From contig DAOOIT010000046.1 in the NCBI GenBank assembly GCA_035384565.1, forward strand, positions 1 through 47,602: DNA of 47,602 bases, given 5' to 3'. The DNA comes from Planctomycetota bacterium. Its GTDB lineage: Bacteria > Planctomycetota > PUPC01 > DSUN01. Shown here in pieces: positions 35,021 to 43,821 of the stretch; position 1 is the stretch's first letter; the number at the start of each line of letters is the position of its first letter. A program made the translations under genes and the position numbers. The notes beneath the pieces are model-generated. The model searched no databases and had not been told where the DNA came from. It saw only the letters and a list, made by a program, of their open reading frames with translations.

Positions 35021-35063
35021 GACGGAGGCGGGCGGACCAACCCAGCAGATGGGAGGCGGGCCC

Positions 35064-36716
35064 ATGGCAATGCATCTCCGCGTGCGACGCGGCGCGAGCG
35101 CGGGCGCCGTGTTCGCACTGCGGCCTGGGACCAATATCATCGGGCGCTCACGCGACTGCGCAGTCGCCCTGTCAGACGACAAGGTCTCGACCTCCCATGC
35201 CCGCATCGAGGTGGCTGGCGAGGCGGCCACCCTGATTGACCTCGGCAGCACCAACGGCACGCTGCTCAACGAGGCGGCGGTGACGGCCCCGACTCAACTG
35301 CGGCCGGGCGATGCCATCCAGGTGGGCAACACCACCCTGGTCTACGGCGACCGCGACCATCAGGCCGACCAGCATCCCACGACCCAGGTGCGCATCATCG
35401 TGGCCGACGACAAGACGGTGCTCCAGCGCCCGGTGGCCTGGTCGCCCGAGGCCACCACCCAGGTCCTGCCGGCGACCGGCCAGAACCTCGAGGCCGGCGA
35501 ACTGCGCCGCCTCTACGGCATCCTGTCGGCCCTCTACCGCGTCACCAGCGTGGTGGGCCGCTCGGTGACGCTCGAGGGGCTCTTCGCCAACGTGCTCGAC
35601 GTGCTCTTCGACATCCTGCCCGCCGACCACGGCAGCGTGCTGCTGGTGGAGCCCGACGCCCGGGCGCTCAAGCCGGTCGCTGGCCAACGCCGCAACACCC
35701 GCGAGCAGACCATCCGCGTGAGCGAAACGATCGCCCGCGACGTCATCGCCACCGGGCGCGGCGTGCTGACCCGCGATGCGGCCGAGGACGAGCGCTTCCG
35801 TCGCGTCGCCAGCATCCACCTCTACGGCATCCGCTCCGCCCTGTGCGTGCCCATCCGCTCCCCGCGGCAGACCTTCGGCGTCATCTACCTCGATACCCAC
35901 TCGGTGGACCGCAGCTTCACCGAGCGCGACCTCGAACTCCTCACCGCCGTGGGCAGCGACCTCGGGCTTGCCGTCGAGAACTTCCAGCTCATCCGCAAGA
36001 ACCTCGAGGCCGAACGGCTCGCCGCCATCGGCCAGGCCGTCGCCGGCCTCTCCCATTACATCAAGAACATCCTCCAGAGCATGGAGGCGGCCCGCTACCT
36101 CATCCCCTCGGCCATCGCCAACCAGGACCTCGCAGAGATCGGCGAAATCTGGGGCGCCCTCGACCACAACATCCAGCTCATCTCCGAGCTGGCGATCAAC
36201 ATGCTCAGCTACTCGCGGCGCGCCGGCCCCCAGTACGCGCCATGCGAGCCCAACCGCGTCGTGCGCGAGGTGGCCACTCTGGTGGCCCAGCGCGCCGCCG
36301 CGCAGAACGTCGCGCTGACACTTGCTCTCGACGACGCCATGCCCACGGCGCTGCTCGATGCAGGCGCGCTGCACTGCGCCCTGCTCAACCTGCTCACCAA
36401 TGCCATTGATGCGACTCCCGGCGGCTCCGTCACCGTCACCTCCCGATGGGTGCCCGCCGCCCGTCGCATCGAGATCGCCGTTGCCGACAACGGCCCCGGC
36501 ATCCCGCCCGCGCTCCGCGAGAAGATCTTCGAGGCCTTCTACACCACCAAGGGCTCGAAGGGCTCGGGCCTCGGCCTCGCCGTCTCCCGCAAGGTCATCG
36601 GCGAACTCGGCGGCCGCATCGCGGTGGAGTCGGAGGCCGGCCGAGGGGCCATCTTCACCGTCGCCCTGCCCATCGAACCGCCGGAGGGGCAGGCCGACCA
36701 AGGCGACGCGACATGA
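35064..36716 (+). CDS. FHA-GAF-histidine kinase-like sensor protein
   Basis: 550 residues. ATG 35064 has GGAGG at seven-base spacing and lies downstream of the promoter. FHA domain residues 3-95 (GTNIIGRSRDCAVALSD, VSTSHARIEV, DLGSTNGTLLN), which binds phosphothreonine. GAF domain about 165-310 (LLVEPDARALKPV, IRSALCVPIRS, GVIYLDTHSVDRSF). HisKA-like helix with the H-box LSHYIKNIL, then HATPase with N-box LLNLLTNAIDAT, G1 DNGPGIP, G2 GSGLGLAVSRKV. So it is a complete cytoplasmic histidine-kinase-like protein with no membrane segment. Its stop overlaps the Ser/Thr kinase start (ATGA), suggesting the FHA binds a Thr phosphorylated by that kinase. Response regulator not encoded nearby. Confidence 0.92.
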   Translation: MAMHLRVRRGASAGAVFALRPGTNIIGRSRDCAVALSDDKVSTSHARIEVAGEAATLIDLGSTNGTLLNEAAVTAPTQLRPGDAIQVGNTTLVYGDRDHQADQHPTTQVRIIVADDKTVLQRPVAWSPEATTQVLPATGQNLEAGELRRLYGILSALYRVTSVVGRSVTLEGLFANVLDVLFDILPADHGSVLLVEPDARALKPVAGQRRNTREQTIRVSETIARDVIATGRGVLTRDAAEDERFRRVASIHLYGIRSALCVPIRSPRQTFGVIYLDTHSVDRSFTERDLELLTAVGSDLGLAVENFQLIRKNLEAERLAAIGQAVAGLSHYIKNILQSMEAARYLIPSAIANQDLAEIGEIWGALDHNIQLISELAINMLSYSRRAGPQYAPCEPNRVVREVATLVAQRAAAQNVALTLALDDAMPTALLDAGALHCALLNLLTNAIDATPGGSVTVTSRWVPAARRIEIAVADNGPGIPPALREKIFEAFYTTKGSKGSGLGLAVSRKVIGELGGRIAVESEAGRGAIFTVALPIEPPEGQADQGDAT

Positions 36717-38188
36717 TCGGCACCACGCTCGGCAGGTTCCGCATCGAGGCCCAGATCAGCTCCGGCGGCATGGGCACCATCTACCGCGGCACCGACGTCG
36801 AAACCGGCCAGGTGGTCGCACTCAAGGTTCTCCAGCCGTCTCTTGCGGCCGACCGCTCATTCCTCCAGCGCTTCCGCCGCGAAGTCCATGTTCTCAGCGG
36901 GATTCAACACCCCAACGTCGTCCGCATCTACGACGTAGGGGCGGACGACGGGGTGCAGTACTATGCGATGGAGCACCTCGAGAAGTCGCTCGCAGAGGTT
37001 CTGCGCGAGGGCCCCGTGCCCATCGAGCGCGCCGTGCGCATCGCCAGCCAGGTGGCGCGCGGCCTGATGGCCGTGCACGATGCCGGAGTCCGCCACCGCG
37101 ATGTGAAGCCCAGCAACATCCTCTTCGACGCCGAAGGCAACGCCAAGATCGCCGACTTCGGCATCGCGAAGATCAGCGACGCCACCCGCATGACCCAGAC
37201 CGGCGTGATCGTGGGCACCCCGTCGTACATGGCTCCCGAGCAGGTGGACAGCCAGGCGCTGGACCCGCGGGCCGACATCTACTCGCTGGGCGTCGTGCTC
37301 TACGAGATGCTCGTCGGCCGCCCCCCCTTCGACGGCCGCACCACCCTCGAGATCCTGCGCAAGCACCGCTACACGCTCCCCGAGTCTCCCAAGAGCTTCC
37401 GGCCGCAGGTGCCCAGCGCCCTGGCCCACCTGGTCCTGAGCATGCTGGCCAAGTCGCCTAAGCAGCGGCCCGACTCCATGGCCCTGGTGGCCGACGCCCT
37501 CGATCATATCGAGCGGAACCTGGAGCGGCGCGGAATGCCGCGCGACGAGGCGAGCCCCGAGCTCTCGTCGTCCGAGCAAACGGAGCGCTACGAGCGCATC
37601 GCCGCCTGCGTCATCCGCTGGGCCAAGGCCGCGGCCGCGGTGGTCGCCCTGGCGGCGCTTGCCTACGGCGGCTACCGCGTGATCTCGCATCTCACACGCG
37701 GACCGGCCGACTACCTGCGCGACGCCGAGGCGGCGGAGGCCCGCGATGCGGCCGACGCCCTCCGCCGCTACGAGGCCCTGGTCGGCCGCTACCCCGACGC
37801 GCCCGAGGCGGGCACGGCCCGCGAACGCATCCGCGCCCTTCAGGAGGAAGAACGCCGGCGGCCGGGCGGCAGCGCGCCCGGCCTCTTCGGGGCCTCGGGG
37901 CACACGCTCGCCATTCGCGCGCAGATTGCGGCCATCCATTGCAGCCGCGCCGAGAAGGCCGTCGCCGCCGGCGACATCGAGCACGCCCGACAGATCTACC
38001 GCATGGTGCGCCAGGTATTCGCCGACACCCCCTGGGGCCTGCGGGCCGACCACCGCCTCTACCTGCTCGATGCCATGGACCCAGGCGGCGCCAAGCGGCG
38101 GCCCGAGGACGCGCGCGAGGAGCCCGAAAAGGAGAACGCGCCGGCACCGCCGTCCCACGAGCCCCCGGCTCCCGAACCGCCCCGTTGA
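36713..38188 (+). CDS. PKN-type serine/threonine protein kinase, single-pass membrane
   Basis: 491 residues. ATG 36713 overlaps the upstream stop by four bases. Kinase domain residues 8-270: glycine loop ISSGGMGTIY, ATP Lys38 (VALKVL), HRDVKPSN with Asp130 as catalytic base, DFG Asp148, APEQ, and DIYSLGVVLYEMLVGRPPF. One transmembrane helix at about 304-322 (AAAVVALAALAYGG), then an extracytoplasmic or C-terminal domain with TPR-like helices (ARDAADALRRYEALVGRYPD, AEKAVAAGDIEHARQIYRMV) and a Pro/Glu tail. Phosphorylates protein Ser/Thr; likely partner is the FHA protein encoded immediately upstream. Followed 43 bases later by rex. Confidence 0.95.
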   Translation: MIGTTLGRFRIEAQISSGGMGTIYRGTDVETGQVVALKVLQPSLAADRSFLQRFRREVHVLSGIQHPNVVRIYDVGADDGVQYYAMEHLEKSLAEVLREGPVPIERAVRIASQVARGLMAVHDAGVRHRDVKPSNILFDAEGNAKIADFGIAKISDATRMTQTGVIVGTPSYMAPEQVDSQALDPRADIYSLGVVLYEMLVGRPPFDGRTTLEILRKHRYTLPESPKSFRPQVPSALAHLVLSMLAKSPKQRPDSMALVADALDHIERNLERRGMPRDEASPELSSSEQTERYERIAACVIRWAKAAAAVVALAALAYGGYRVISHLTRGPADYLRDAEAAEARDAADALRRYEALVGRYPDAPEAGTARERIRALQEEERRRPGGSAPGLFGASGHTLAIRAQIAAIHCSRAEKAVAAGDIEHARQIYRMVRQVFADTPWGLRADHRLYLLDAMDPGGAKRRPEDAREEPEKENAPAPPSHEPPAPEPPR

Positions 38189-38231
38189 GACCCTGTACCT
38201 GCGGCGGCCCCCGAGACTGGAGCATCCGGCC

Positions 38232-38870
38232 ATGTCCACACTCCACGCCATCCCGCGACCCGTCATCGAACGCATGGTGCTCTACCTGCGGCAGTGCCAG
38301 CGCCTCGAGCGCGAGGGGATTGACACGGTGTCGTCCACCGAGCTGGGCGAGGCCATCGGCGCCAGCTCGGCCCAGGTGCGCAAGGACCTCTCGTTCTTCG
38401 GCCAGTTCGGCCAGCGCGGCCTGGGTTACCCCGTGCAGAACCTCGAGCGCGCGCTGCGGCCGCTGCTCGCGCTCGACCGCGAGTGGAAGGTGGCCCTCGT
38501 GGGCGCCGGCAACATCGGACGGGCCCTGTGCACCTACCGCACCTTCCGCGAGCGCGGCTTCCAGATCGTCGCGCTCTTCGACAGCGACCCGCGCAAGGAG
38601 GGCTGCACCTGGGCGCGCCTCAAGGTGCTGCCCATGAGCTCCCTGCGCCGCACCGTGGCCGAGCTGGGCATCGAGCTGGGGATCATCGCCGTTCCGGTCG
38701 AGGCCGCGCAGAACGTGGCCGACCAGCTCGTCGCCGCCGGCGTCAAAGGAGTCCTCAACTTCGCCCCCACGCACGTCACGGTGCCCAGCGGCGTCGCCGT
38801 CCGCTCGGTAGACCTCGCCGTCGAGCTCGAGCAGCTCGCCTTCCTCGTCACGCGAAGCTCCGCCCCATGA
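38232..38870 (+). CDS. rex: redox-sensing transcriptional repressor Rex
   Basis: 212 residues. GGAG nine bases before ATG 38232. Winged-helix N-domain (VIERMVLYLRQCQRLE, STELGEAIGASSAQVRKDLSFFGQFG), then a Rossmann NADH-binding domain with GAGNIGRAL (about 91-99) and a C-terminal swap helix. Rex binds operators when NAD+/NADH is high and leaves them when NADH rises, derepressing fermentation and respiration genes. The HTH recognition stretch QVRKDLSFFG is intact. Its stop overlaps priA (ATGA), giving a coupled pair. Which genes it controls cannot be read here. Confidence 0.96.
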   Translation: MSTLHAIPRPVIERMVLYLRQCQRLEREGIDTVSSTELGEAIGASSAQVRKDLSFFGQFGQRGLGYPVQNLERALRPLLALDREWKVALVGAGNIGRALCTYRTFRERGFQIVALFDSDPRKEGCTWARLKVLPMSSLRRTVAELGIELGIIAVPVEAAQNVADQLVAAGVKGVLNFAPTHVTVPSGVAVRSVDLAVELEQLAFLVTRSSAP

Positions 38871-41101
38871 GCCCTCCCGCCTTCGCACAAGTGGCGCTGA
38901 ACCTCCCGGTCGGCGACGCGTTCGACTACGCCGTGCCGCCCGAGCTGCGCAGCCGCCTGCGGCCCGGCCTGCGCGTCCGCGTGCCCTTCCGCAACCGACA
39001 CCTCGTCGGCTACTGCGTGCGGCTGCTCGACGCGCCCAGCATCGAGGCGGCGCGGGTGAAGCCGATCGTGGATCTCGTGGACGCCGAGCCGCTGGTAGAT
39101 GCGGCAATGCTGGAGCTGACCCGCTGGGTGGCCGACTACTACGGCTGCGCCTGGGGCGAGGCGCTGGAGGCGGCGCTGCCCGGCGGCGTGCGCCGCCAGA
39201 CCACCTCGCGCACGATCCAGATCGTCGAGCCGGCCCTCGAGGGGGCCGCGCTGCGCGCCGCCATCGCTGGGCTGCCGCCGCGGCTACGCAAGCGGGCCGC
39301 GCTGCTCGACACCCTGGCCTCCTGCCCCAACGAGGAACTCACCCCCAGCCAGCTTGCCGAGCTGGCCGGCTGCTCGCTCAGCGTCGTCCACGCCGCCCGC
39401 AAGGCGGGCCAGATCCGCTACCGCTCGAAGACGGTCACCGAGCATCCCGTGGACGACGTGCTGCCCGAGGCGCCCAAGGAGATCGAGCTCACCGACGAGC
39501 AGCAGCACGCCCTCGCCCTCATCGGCGAGCGCCGGCGCGCCGGCTTCGGCGTGGTGCTCCTCCACGGCGTCACCGGCAGCGGCAAGACCGAGGTCTACCT
39601 GCGCGCCATCGCCGACGCGCTGGCCGAGGGCAAGCGGGCGCTCGTCCTCGTGCCCGAAATCTCGCTCACGCCGCAGACCATCCGCCGCTTCAAGGCGCGG
39701 TTCCCGCGCATCGCCGTGCTCCACAGCCACCTCACGCCCGGCCAGCGCACCGAGCAGTGGCGGGCCATCCAGCGCGGCGAGGCCCAGGTGGTCATCGGCC
39801 CACGCGCCGCCGTCTTCGCCCCCGTGCAGGACCTCGGCATCGTGGTGGTGGACGAGGAGCACGAGAACACCTACAAGCAGGAGGAGCCCGCGCCGCGCTA
39901 CCACGCGCGCGACGTGGCCATCGTGCGCGCGCAGCGGGCCGGCGCGCTCGTGGTGCTCGGCTCGGCCACCCCCTCGCTCGAGAGCTTCCACAACGCGCGG
40001 CGCGGCAAGTACGCCTACGTGGTCCTCGCCCACCGCGTGCTCGGCCTGCGCATGCCCCCCGTGGAAGTGGTGGACATGACCGAGGAACTCCAGGAGGCGA
40101 AACGCTGGTGCTTCCTCTCGCGCCGCCTGGAGGCCCTGACGCGCCAGACGCTCGAGAGCGGCGCCCAGGTGATGCTGTTCCTCAACCGGCGCGGCTTCTC
40201 CACCCTGGTCTTCTGCCCGCGCTGCCAGCACGCGCTCCGCTGCCCCCAGTGCCAGGTGCCCATGGTCTACCATCGCCGGCGCGGCATCGCCCTGTGCCAC
40301 TACTGCGGCGAGCACCAGCCGCCTGCCGGCATCTGCCCCGCCTGCAAGGTGGGCCAGATGCGCCACTTCGGCGTGGGCACCGAGCGGGTGGAGGACGAGA
40401 TCGCGCGCAAGTTCCCCAACTACCCGCTCGCGCGAATGGACACCGATACGACGCGCGGCCGGGCCACGCACCAGCGCCTCCTCGACCGCTTCCGCTCGGG
40501 CGAGGCCCGCATCCTCATCGGCACGCAGATGATCGCGAAGGGACTGGACTTCCCGCAGGTGACGCTCGTGGGGGTGATCTCGGCCGACACGGCGCTGTAC
40601 CTGCCTGACTTCCGGGCGGCCGAGCGCACGTTTCAGCTCGTCGAGCAGGTGGCGGGCCGCGCGGGCCGCGGCCTGCTCGGCGGCCGCGTGGTCGTCCAGA
40701 CCACCAACCCCCATCACCTGAGCATCGTGTGCGCCGCGCGCCACGACTACAGGCTCTTCGCCGAGACGGAGCTGGACCTCCGCCGCGAACTCGGCTATCC
40801 GCCCTTCGGCCATCTGCTGCGAGTGGTCGTGGCCGGCCCCAGCCGCGACGCGGCTGCCGGCCGCTGCCGCGAGTTGGCCGAGCGCCTGCACGCGCTGCCC
40901 GAGGCGGCGGCAGCGTTCGAGGTGCTCGGCCCCGTCGAGTGCCCCCTGGCCAGCCTCCAGGGCAAGAGCCGCTGGCAGCTTCTCGTCAAGGCGCCCGAGC
41001 GGCGCGGCGTACGACTCGCCACGCGCGCCCTGCGCCCGCATGCTGGCGTCGCCGGCAAGCTCCAGGTGACCCTGGATGTGGACCCCGTCTCGATGCTGTG
41101 A
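38867..41101 (+). CDS. priA: primosomal protein N' (replication restart helicase PriA)
   Basis: 744 residues, normal size. ATG 38867 overlaps the rex stop. N-terminal 3' DNA-binding domain (VALNLPVGDAFDYAVP, GLRVRVPFRNRHLVGYCV), helicase Walker A GVTGSGKTEVYL from residue 234, DEEH at 329-332, and the zinc-binding cysteines from Cys450 in FCPRCQHALRCPQC to CHYCG and CPACK. Helicase C-domain includes ILIGTQMIAKGLDFPQVTLVGV and QVAGRAGRGLLGG. It restarts replication at stalled forks by loading the primosome. All motifs are intact. Last gene of the operon. Confidence 0.97.
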   Translation: MSPPAFAQVALNLPVGDAFDYAVPPELRSRLRPGLRVRVPFRNRHLVGYCVRLLDAPSIEAARVKPIVDLVDAEPLVDAAMLELTRWVADYYGCAWGEALEAALPGGVRRQTTSRTIQIVEPALEGAALRAAIAGLPPRLRKRAALLDTLASCPNEELTPSQLAELAGCSLSVVHAARKAGQIRYRSKTVTEHPVDDVLPEAPKEIELTDEQQHALALIGERRRAGFGVVLLHGVTGSGKTEVYLRAIADALAEGKRALVLVPEISLTPQTIRRFKARFPRIAVLHSHLTPGQRTEQWRAIQRGEAQVVIGPRAAVFAPVQDLGIVVVDEEHENTYKQEEPAPRYHARDVAIVRAQRAGALVVLGSATPSLESFHNARRGKYAYVVLAHRVLGLRMPPVEVVDMTEELQEAKRWCFLSRRLEALTRQTLESGAQVMLFLNRRGFSTLVFCPRCQHALRCPQCQVPMVYHRRRGIALCHYCGEHQPPAGICPACKVGQMRHFGVGTERVEDEIARKFPNYPLARMDTDTTRGRATHQRLLDRFRSGEARILIGTQMIAKGLDFPQVTLVGVISADTALYLPDFRAAERTFQLVEQVAGRAGRGLLGGRVVVQTTNPHHLSIVCAARHDYRLFAETELDLRRELGYPPFGHLLRVVVAGPSRDAAAGRCRELAERLHALPEAAAAFEVLGPVECPLASLQGKSRWQLLVKAPERRGVRLATRALRPHAGVAGKLQVTLDVDPVSML

Positions 41102-41140
41102 GGGCGTCGTAGCTCGTGCGCCGGGGGCCGCCCGGCGGTG

Positions 41141-42604
41141 TCAGTGCGGACGCCGTATCCTGGCCAGCCGCGCCAGCGTGACGGCGAGCACGGCGGCTAC
41201 GACGAGCACGACGGGGACGGTGTATGCCTCGCCCAGCGCGTCCCAGAACGTGTCGGCCGGGGGGCCGGCGTTGTCGTCGCGGGTGCCCACGGCGAAGCCG
41301 TGGACGACTCCGCTGTACGACGGGGCGATGAGCATGGGCCTGCCGGCCAGGGTGCCCACGACGCACGAGCCCCAGATCGTCTTGCCCTTGCGATAGTGGC
41401 TCCAGGGGAAGCGGCCCAGATCGTAGCGGAAGAGGAAGCGGCCCTCGCGCGCCGTGACGACGTAGACGTGGTCGTCGAGTGAGTTCACGCACACGACGAG
41501 TTCGTCGCCCATCGTAGCGAGGGCGGGCGAGCCCTGCACGATGTTGCGGGTGCGATAACGCCAGAGCTCCGTGCCGGTGGCGGCGTCGAGGGCGAAGAGG
41601 AAGTAGGTGTAGCTGCCCACGAACACCGTCGGCCGCCCGTCTATCACCGCGAAGGCGGGCGTGCTGTCCACCCACGTGTTGATGGGGCTGGCCCACACCT
41701 GCTGGCCGGTCTCGGCGTCCACACAATAGGCCCAGGCCGTGCGGCCACCGAGGAAGAGGAGCTGGCGGCCGTTCACCGTGGCCACCGAGACGCCGCTGTG
41801 GATCTCATCGCCGCTGGCGTAGGGCTTGGGCCACAGGTCCTTCCCCGTGCGGGCCGAGAGGGCGAAGACGCTGCCCGGCTCGTACGGCACGAAAAGGGCC
41901 GGCTCGCCCCGCACAGTGCCCAGGCACGGGGCATTGACGGCCCCCGTGCCGATCTCGCGACGCCACAGGGGGGTGCCCGTGGCCGGCTCGAGGGCGATCA
42001 CCTCGCCGCGCTGGACGTTCTCGACGGCGCTGCGGTTGTTGTTCCACACGCCGCAGAAGAGCACGGGCCTGCCATCCACCTCGGCGAGCAGAGGGTCGGC
42101 CATGCGCGCGGGGTTCACGGTGCCGCGCCAGGCGAAGGTCTCGAACTGCCAGAGCTTGCGGCTGGCGTCGCTCGGGAGGCCGGGGCGGGGGTCGAGGGCG
42201 AAGATCGAGCGGTCGCTGGACGCCACGAAGAGCATCGGCCGCCCGCCGACGATGGCATAGACGGGGGCCGCGCTCACCGCCGAGCCGGTGATGAAGGCCC
42301 AGTCCTGCTTCCCCGTGTGGCCGTCGAAGGCGTAGACCGTGTTGTCGTAGCAGCCGATGAAGACGCGCGGCTGGCCCTCCACGGTGGCGAGGCACGGGCT
42401 CGACCAGTAGGGGATGCCCTCGACGTAGGCGTAGAGCGTGCGCGGCTCGGCCGTGCTCCAGACGTGCTCGAGCGTGGCCGAGGCGAAGCGGGTGGGGCTG
42501 AGGCTCTGACGCTGCGGGCCGAAGCCGTACATCGGCCAGTCCACCACCTCGGCGGCGACGGCTGCCGATGCGCAGAGGGCGAGGAGCGGAATCGCAGGCT
42601 TCAT
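41141..42604 (-). CDS. PQQ-like beta-propeller protein with C-terminal membrane anchor
   Basis: 487 residues. Signal peptide MKPAIPLLALCASAAVAAE; the ATG at 42604 follows GAGAGGACCC. Repeated blades such as VYAFDGHTGKQDWAF, IFALDPRPG, VIALEPATGTPLWRREI, VFALSARTGKDLW, YCVDAETGQQVWAS, FALDAATGTELWRYRT form a propeller of about eight blades. After a Gly/Asp-rich linker comes a single membrane helix (AYTVPVVLVVAAVLAVTLARL) and a short basic end RIRRPH, so the propeller is periplasmic and anchored. Last gene of the transporter-polyferredoxin group; may scaffold the redox partner. PQQ binding is not assured. Confidence 0.85.
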   Translation of the reverse strand: MKPAIPLLALCASAAVAAEVVDWPMYGFGPQRQSLSPTRFASATLEHVWSTAEPRTLYAYVEGIPYWSSPCLATVEGQPRVFIGCYDNTVYAFDGHTGKQDWAFITGSAVSAAPVYAIVGGRPMLFVASSDRSIFALDPRPGLPSDASRKLWQFETFAWRGTVNPARMADPLLAEVDGRPVLFCGVWNNNRSAVENVQRGEVIALEPATGTPLWRREIGTGAVNAPCLGTVRGEPALFVPYEPGSVFALSARTGKDLWPKPYASGDEIHSGVSVATVNGRQLLFLGGRTAWAYCVDAETGQQVWASPINTWVDSTPAFAVIDGRPTVFVGSYTYFLFALDAATGTELWRYRTRNIVQGSPALATMGDELVVCVNSLDDHVYVVTAREGRFLFRYDLGRFPWSHYRKGKTIWGSCVVGTLAGRPMLIAPSYSGVVHGFAVGTRDDNAGPPADTFWDALGEAYTVPVVLVVAAVLAVTLARLARIRRPH

Positions 42605-42605
42605 C

Positions 42606-42684
42606 GGGTCCTCTCTGTCCTATTCGTCCCATCTGCCCCATCGGTCCTATAGCACGGATGGGGCATACAGGACCGATAGGCCCC
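42606..42684. repeat. GGACCGAT-type palindromic element before the anchored propeller gene
   Basis: Left arm (42606-42650) is made of seven- to eight-base units like TCCTATTCG, TCCCATCTG and CCCCATCGG; the right arm (42656-42684) is an inverted complement with GGATGGGGCATACAGG. It covers the 98-base gap between the polyferredoxin gene and the propeller start, including its ribosome binding site. Confidence 0.65.
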
Positions 42685-42702
42685 TCCGCGCACCGCGGCC
42701 GC

Positions 42703-43776
42703 TCAGAAGTACTCCGTTGGCCGGGGCTCGAAGGGGGTGACCTGCCTCTTGCCCGGCGCCAGCTCGTTGACGATCTGGAGCGCTCCATAGGGGCAGGCAT
42801 CCACGCACTTCATGCAATAGAGGCACGTCTTCCGATCCCGGATGCCCATCACGATGCAGTCCACGGGGCACACGGGTTCGCAGCAGCCGTCGCGTTGGCA
42901 GAGGTCGTCGTCGCGGTTGATCTGCCAGGCCGCATTCTTGGCCAGGAGGCCCAGCATGGCGCCCTCGGGGCACATGTAGCGGCACCAGGCGTTCATCAGC
43001 ACCATCGAGAGCAGCAGCACGCCGAAGCACGAGATGAGCGAGGCCCATTCGACGTAGGCCGTGAAGAACACGCAGAAGGGCCCGTTGGCGTACACGCCGT
43101 AGATGAACACGGCGAAGATCGAGACGAGGATTGCGTAGCGCACCCGCTCCTTGAAAAACCAGTCCTTCGACCGATCAGTGAGCACCGTGAGCGCGATGAG
43201 CGAGAGGCCGATGGTGTAGAAGACCATGGCGTGCTCGATGAACGAGAACGTGGCCGGCTTCGTGCGGTACGAGCTGTAGAAGAGCACGCCCAGGAAGGCC
43301 ACGCCCATGGCATACTTGATGTAGATGAAGGCGGCGCGGTCGGCGTAGCGCCTCAGCCACGATGTGGCCTTGGCCAGCAGCTCCTGCGCAAAGCCGAGCG
43401 GGCACAGCCAGCCGCAGAAGATGCGCCCGAAGAGCATGGTGAAGGCGGCCACCGTGGCGAAGACGACCAGGTACTTGAACGCTCCAAGGTCGTCGCGGCC
43501 CAACACGTTGGCGCCCAGGACGATGTCGCGGGTCATGCAGGCGCAGGGGTGGACGCCCAGGATCAGGGCGATGGCGGAGAGCGTCTGGACGAGGCGCCGC
43601 GCCCACTGGCGGTGAGGGAACTTCCAGCGCATCAGCAGCGCACCGACGACGGACAACCCGGCCATCATCAGGAACGGCGTGAGGTCCAGGGCCGTGTTCC
43701 CCAACGGCAGCAAGGCCCTCTCGATGACCTTGCGGATGACCAGCCGATTGCTTTCCCAGCCGAAGGGCAGTTCCAT
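42703..43776 (-). CDS. NapH/CcoG-like membrane polyferredoxin
   Basis: 357 residues. ATG 43776 has GAGG at six bases; a TTG 15 bases upstream is less likely. Five to six membrane helices (LMMAGLSVVGALLM, LVQTLSAIALILGV, YLVVFATVAAFTMLFG, YAMGVAFLGVLFYS, FYTIGLSLIALTVL, YAILVSIFAVFIYGVY). Membrane-embedded Cys motifs HPCAC and FCGWLCPLG and CRYMCPEG are those of NapH/NosR-type proteins. Two [4Fe-4S] sites near the C-terminus: DGCCEPVCPVDC and CLYCMKCVDACP. Likely passes electrons across the membrane to a periplasmic acceptor. Starts 45 bases after the ABC ATPase stop. Confidence 0.9.
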   Translation of the reverse strand: MELPFGWESNRLVIRKVIERALLPLGNTALDLTPFLMMAGLSVVGALLMRWKFPHRQWARRLVQTLSAIALILGVHPCACMTRDIVLGANVLGRDDLGAFKYLVVFATVAAFTMLFGRIFCGWLCPLGFAQELLAKATSWLRRYADRAAFIYIKYAMGVAFLGVLFYSSYRTKPATFSFIEHAMVFYTIGLSLIALTVLTDRSKDWFFKERVRYAILVSIFAVFIYGVYANGPFCVFFTAYVEWASLISCFGVLLLSMVLMNAWCRYMCPEGAMLGLLAKNAAWQINRDDDLCQRDGCCEPVCPVDCIVMGIRDRKTCLYCMKCVDACPYGALQIVNELAPGKRQVTPFEPRPTEYF

Positions 43777-43792
43777 CGCCAACCTCTTCAAC

Positions 43793-43818
43793 CCACCGCA
43801 GGCTTCGACCCTGCGGGA
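43793..43818. repeat. small hairpin between polyferredoxin and ABC ATPase genes
   Basis: CCGCAGG / CCTGCGG around a seven-base loop, between two genes read in the same direction. It could reduce read-through. The CGGGAGG end recalls the GH116 insert. Confidence 0.5.
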
Positions 43819-43821
43819 GGC

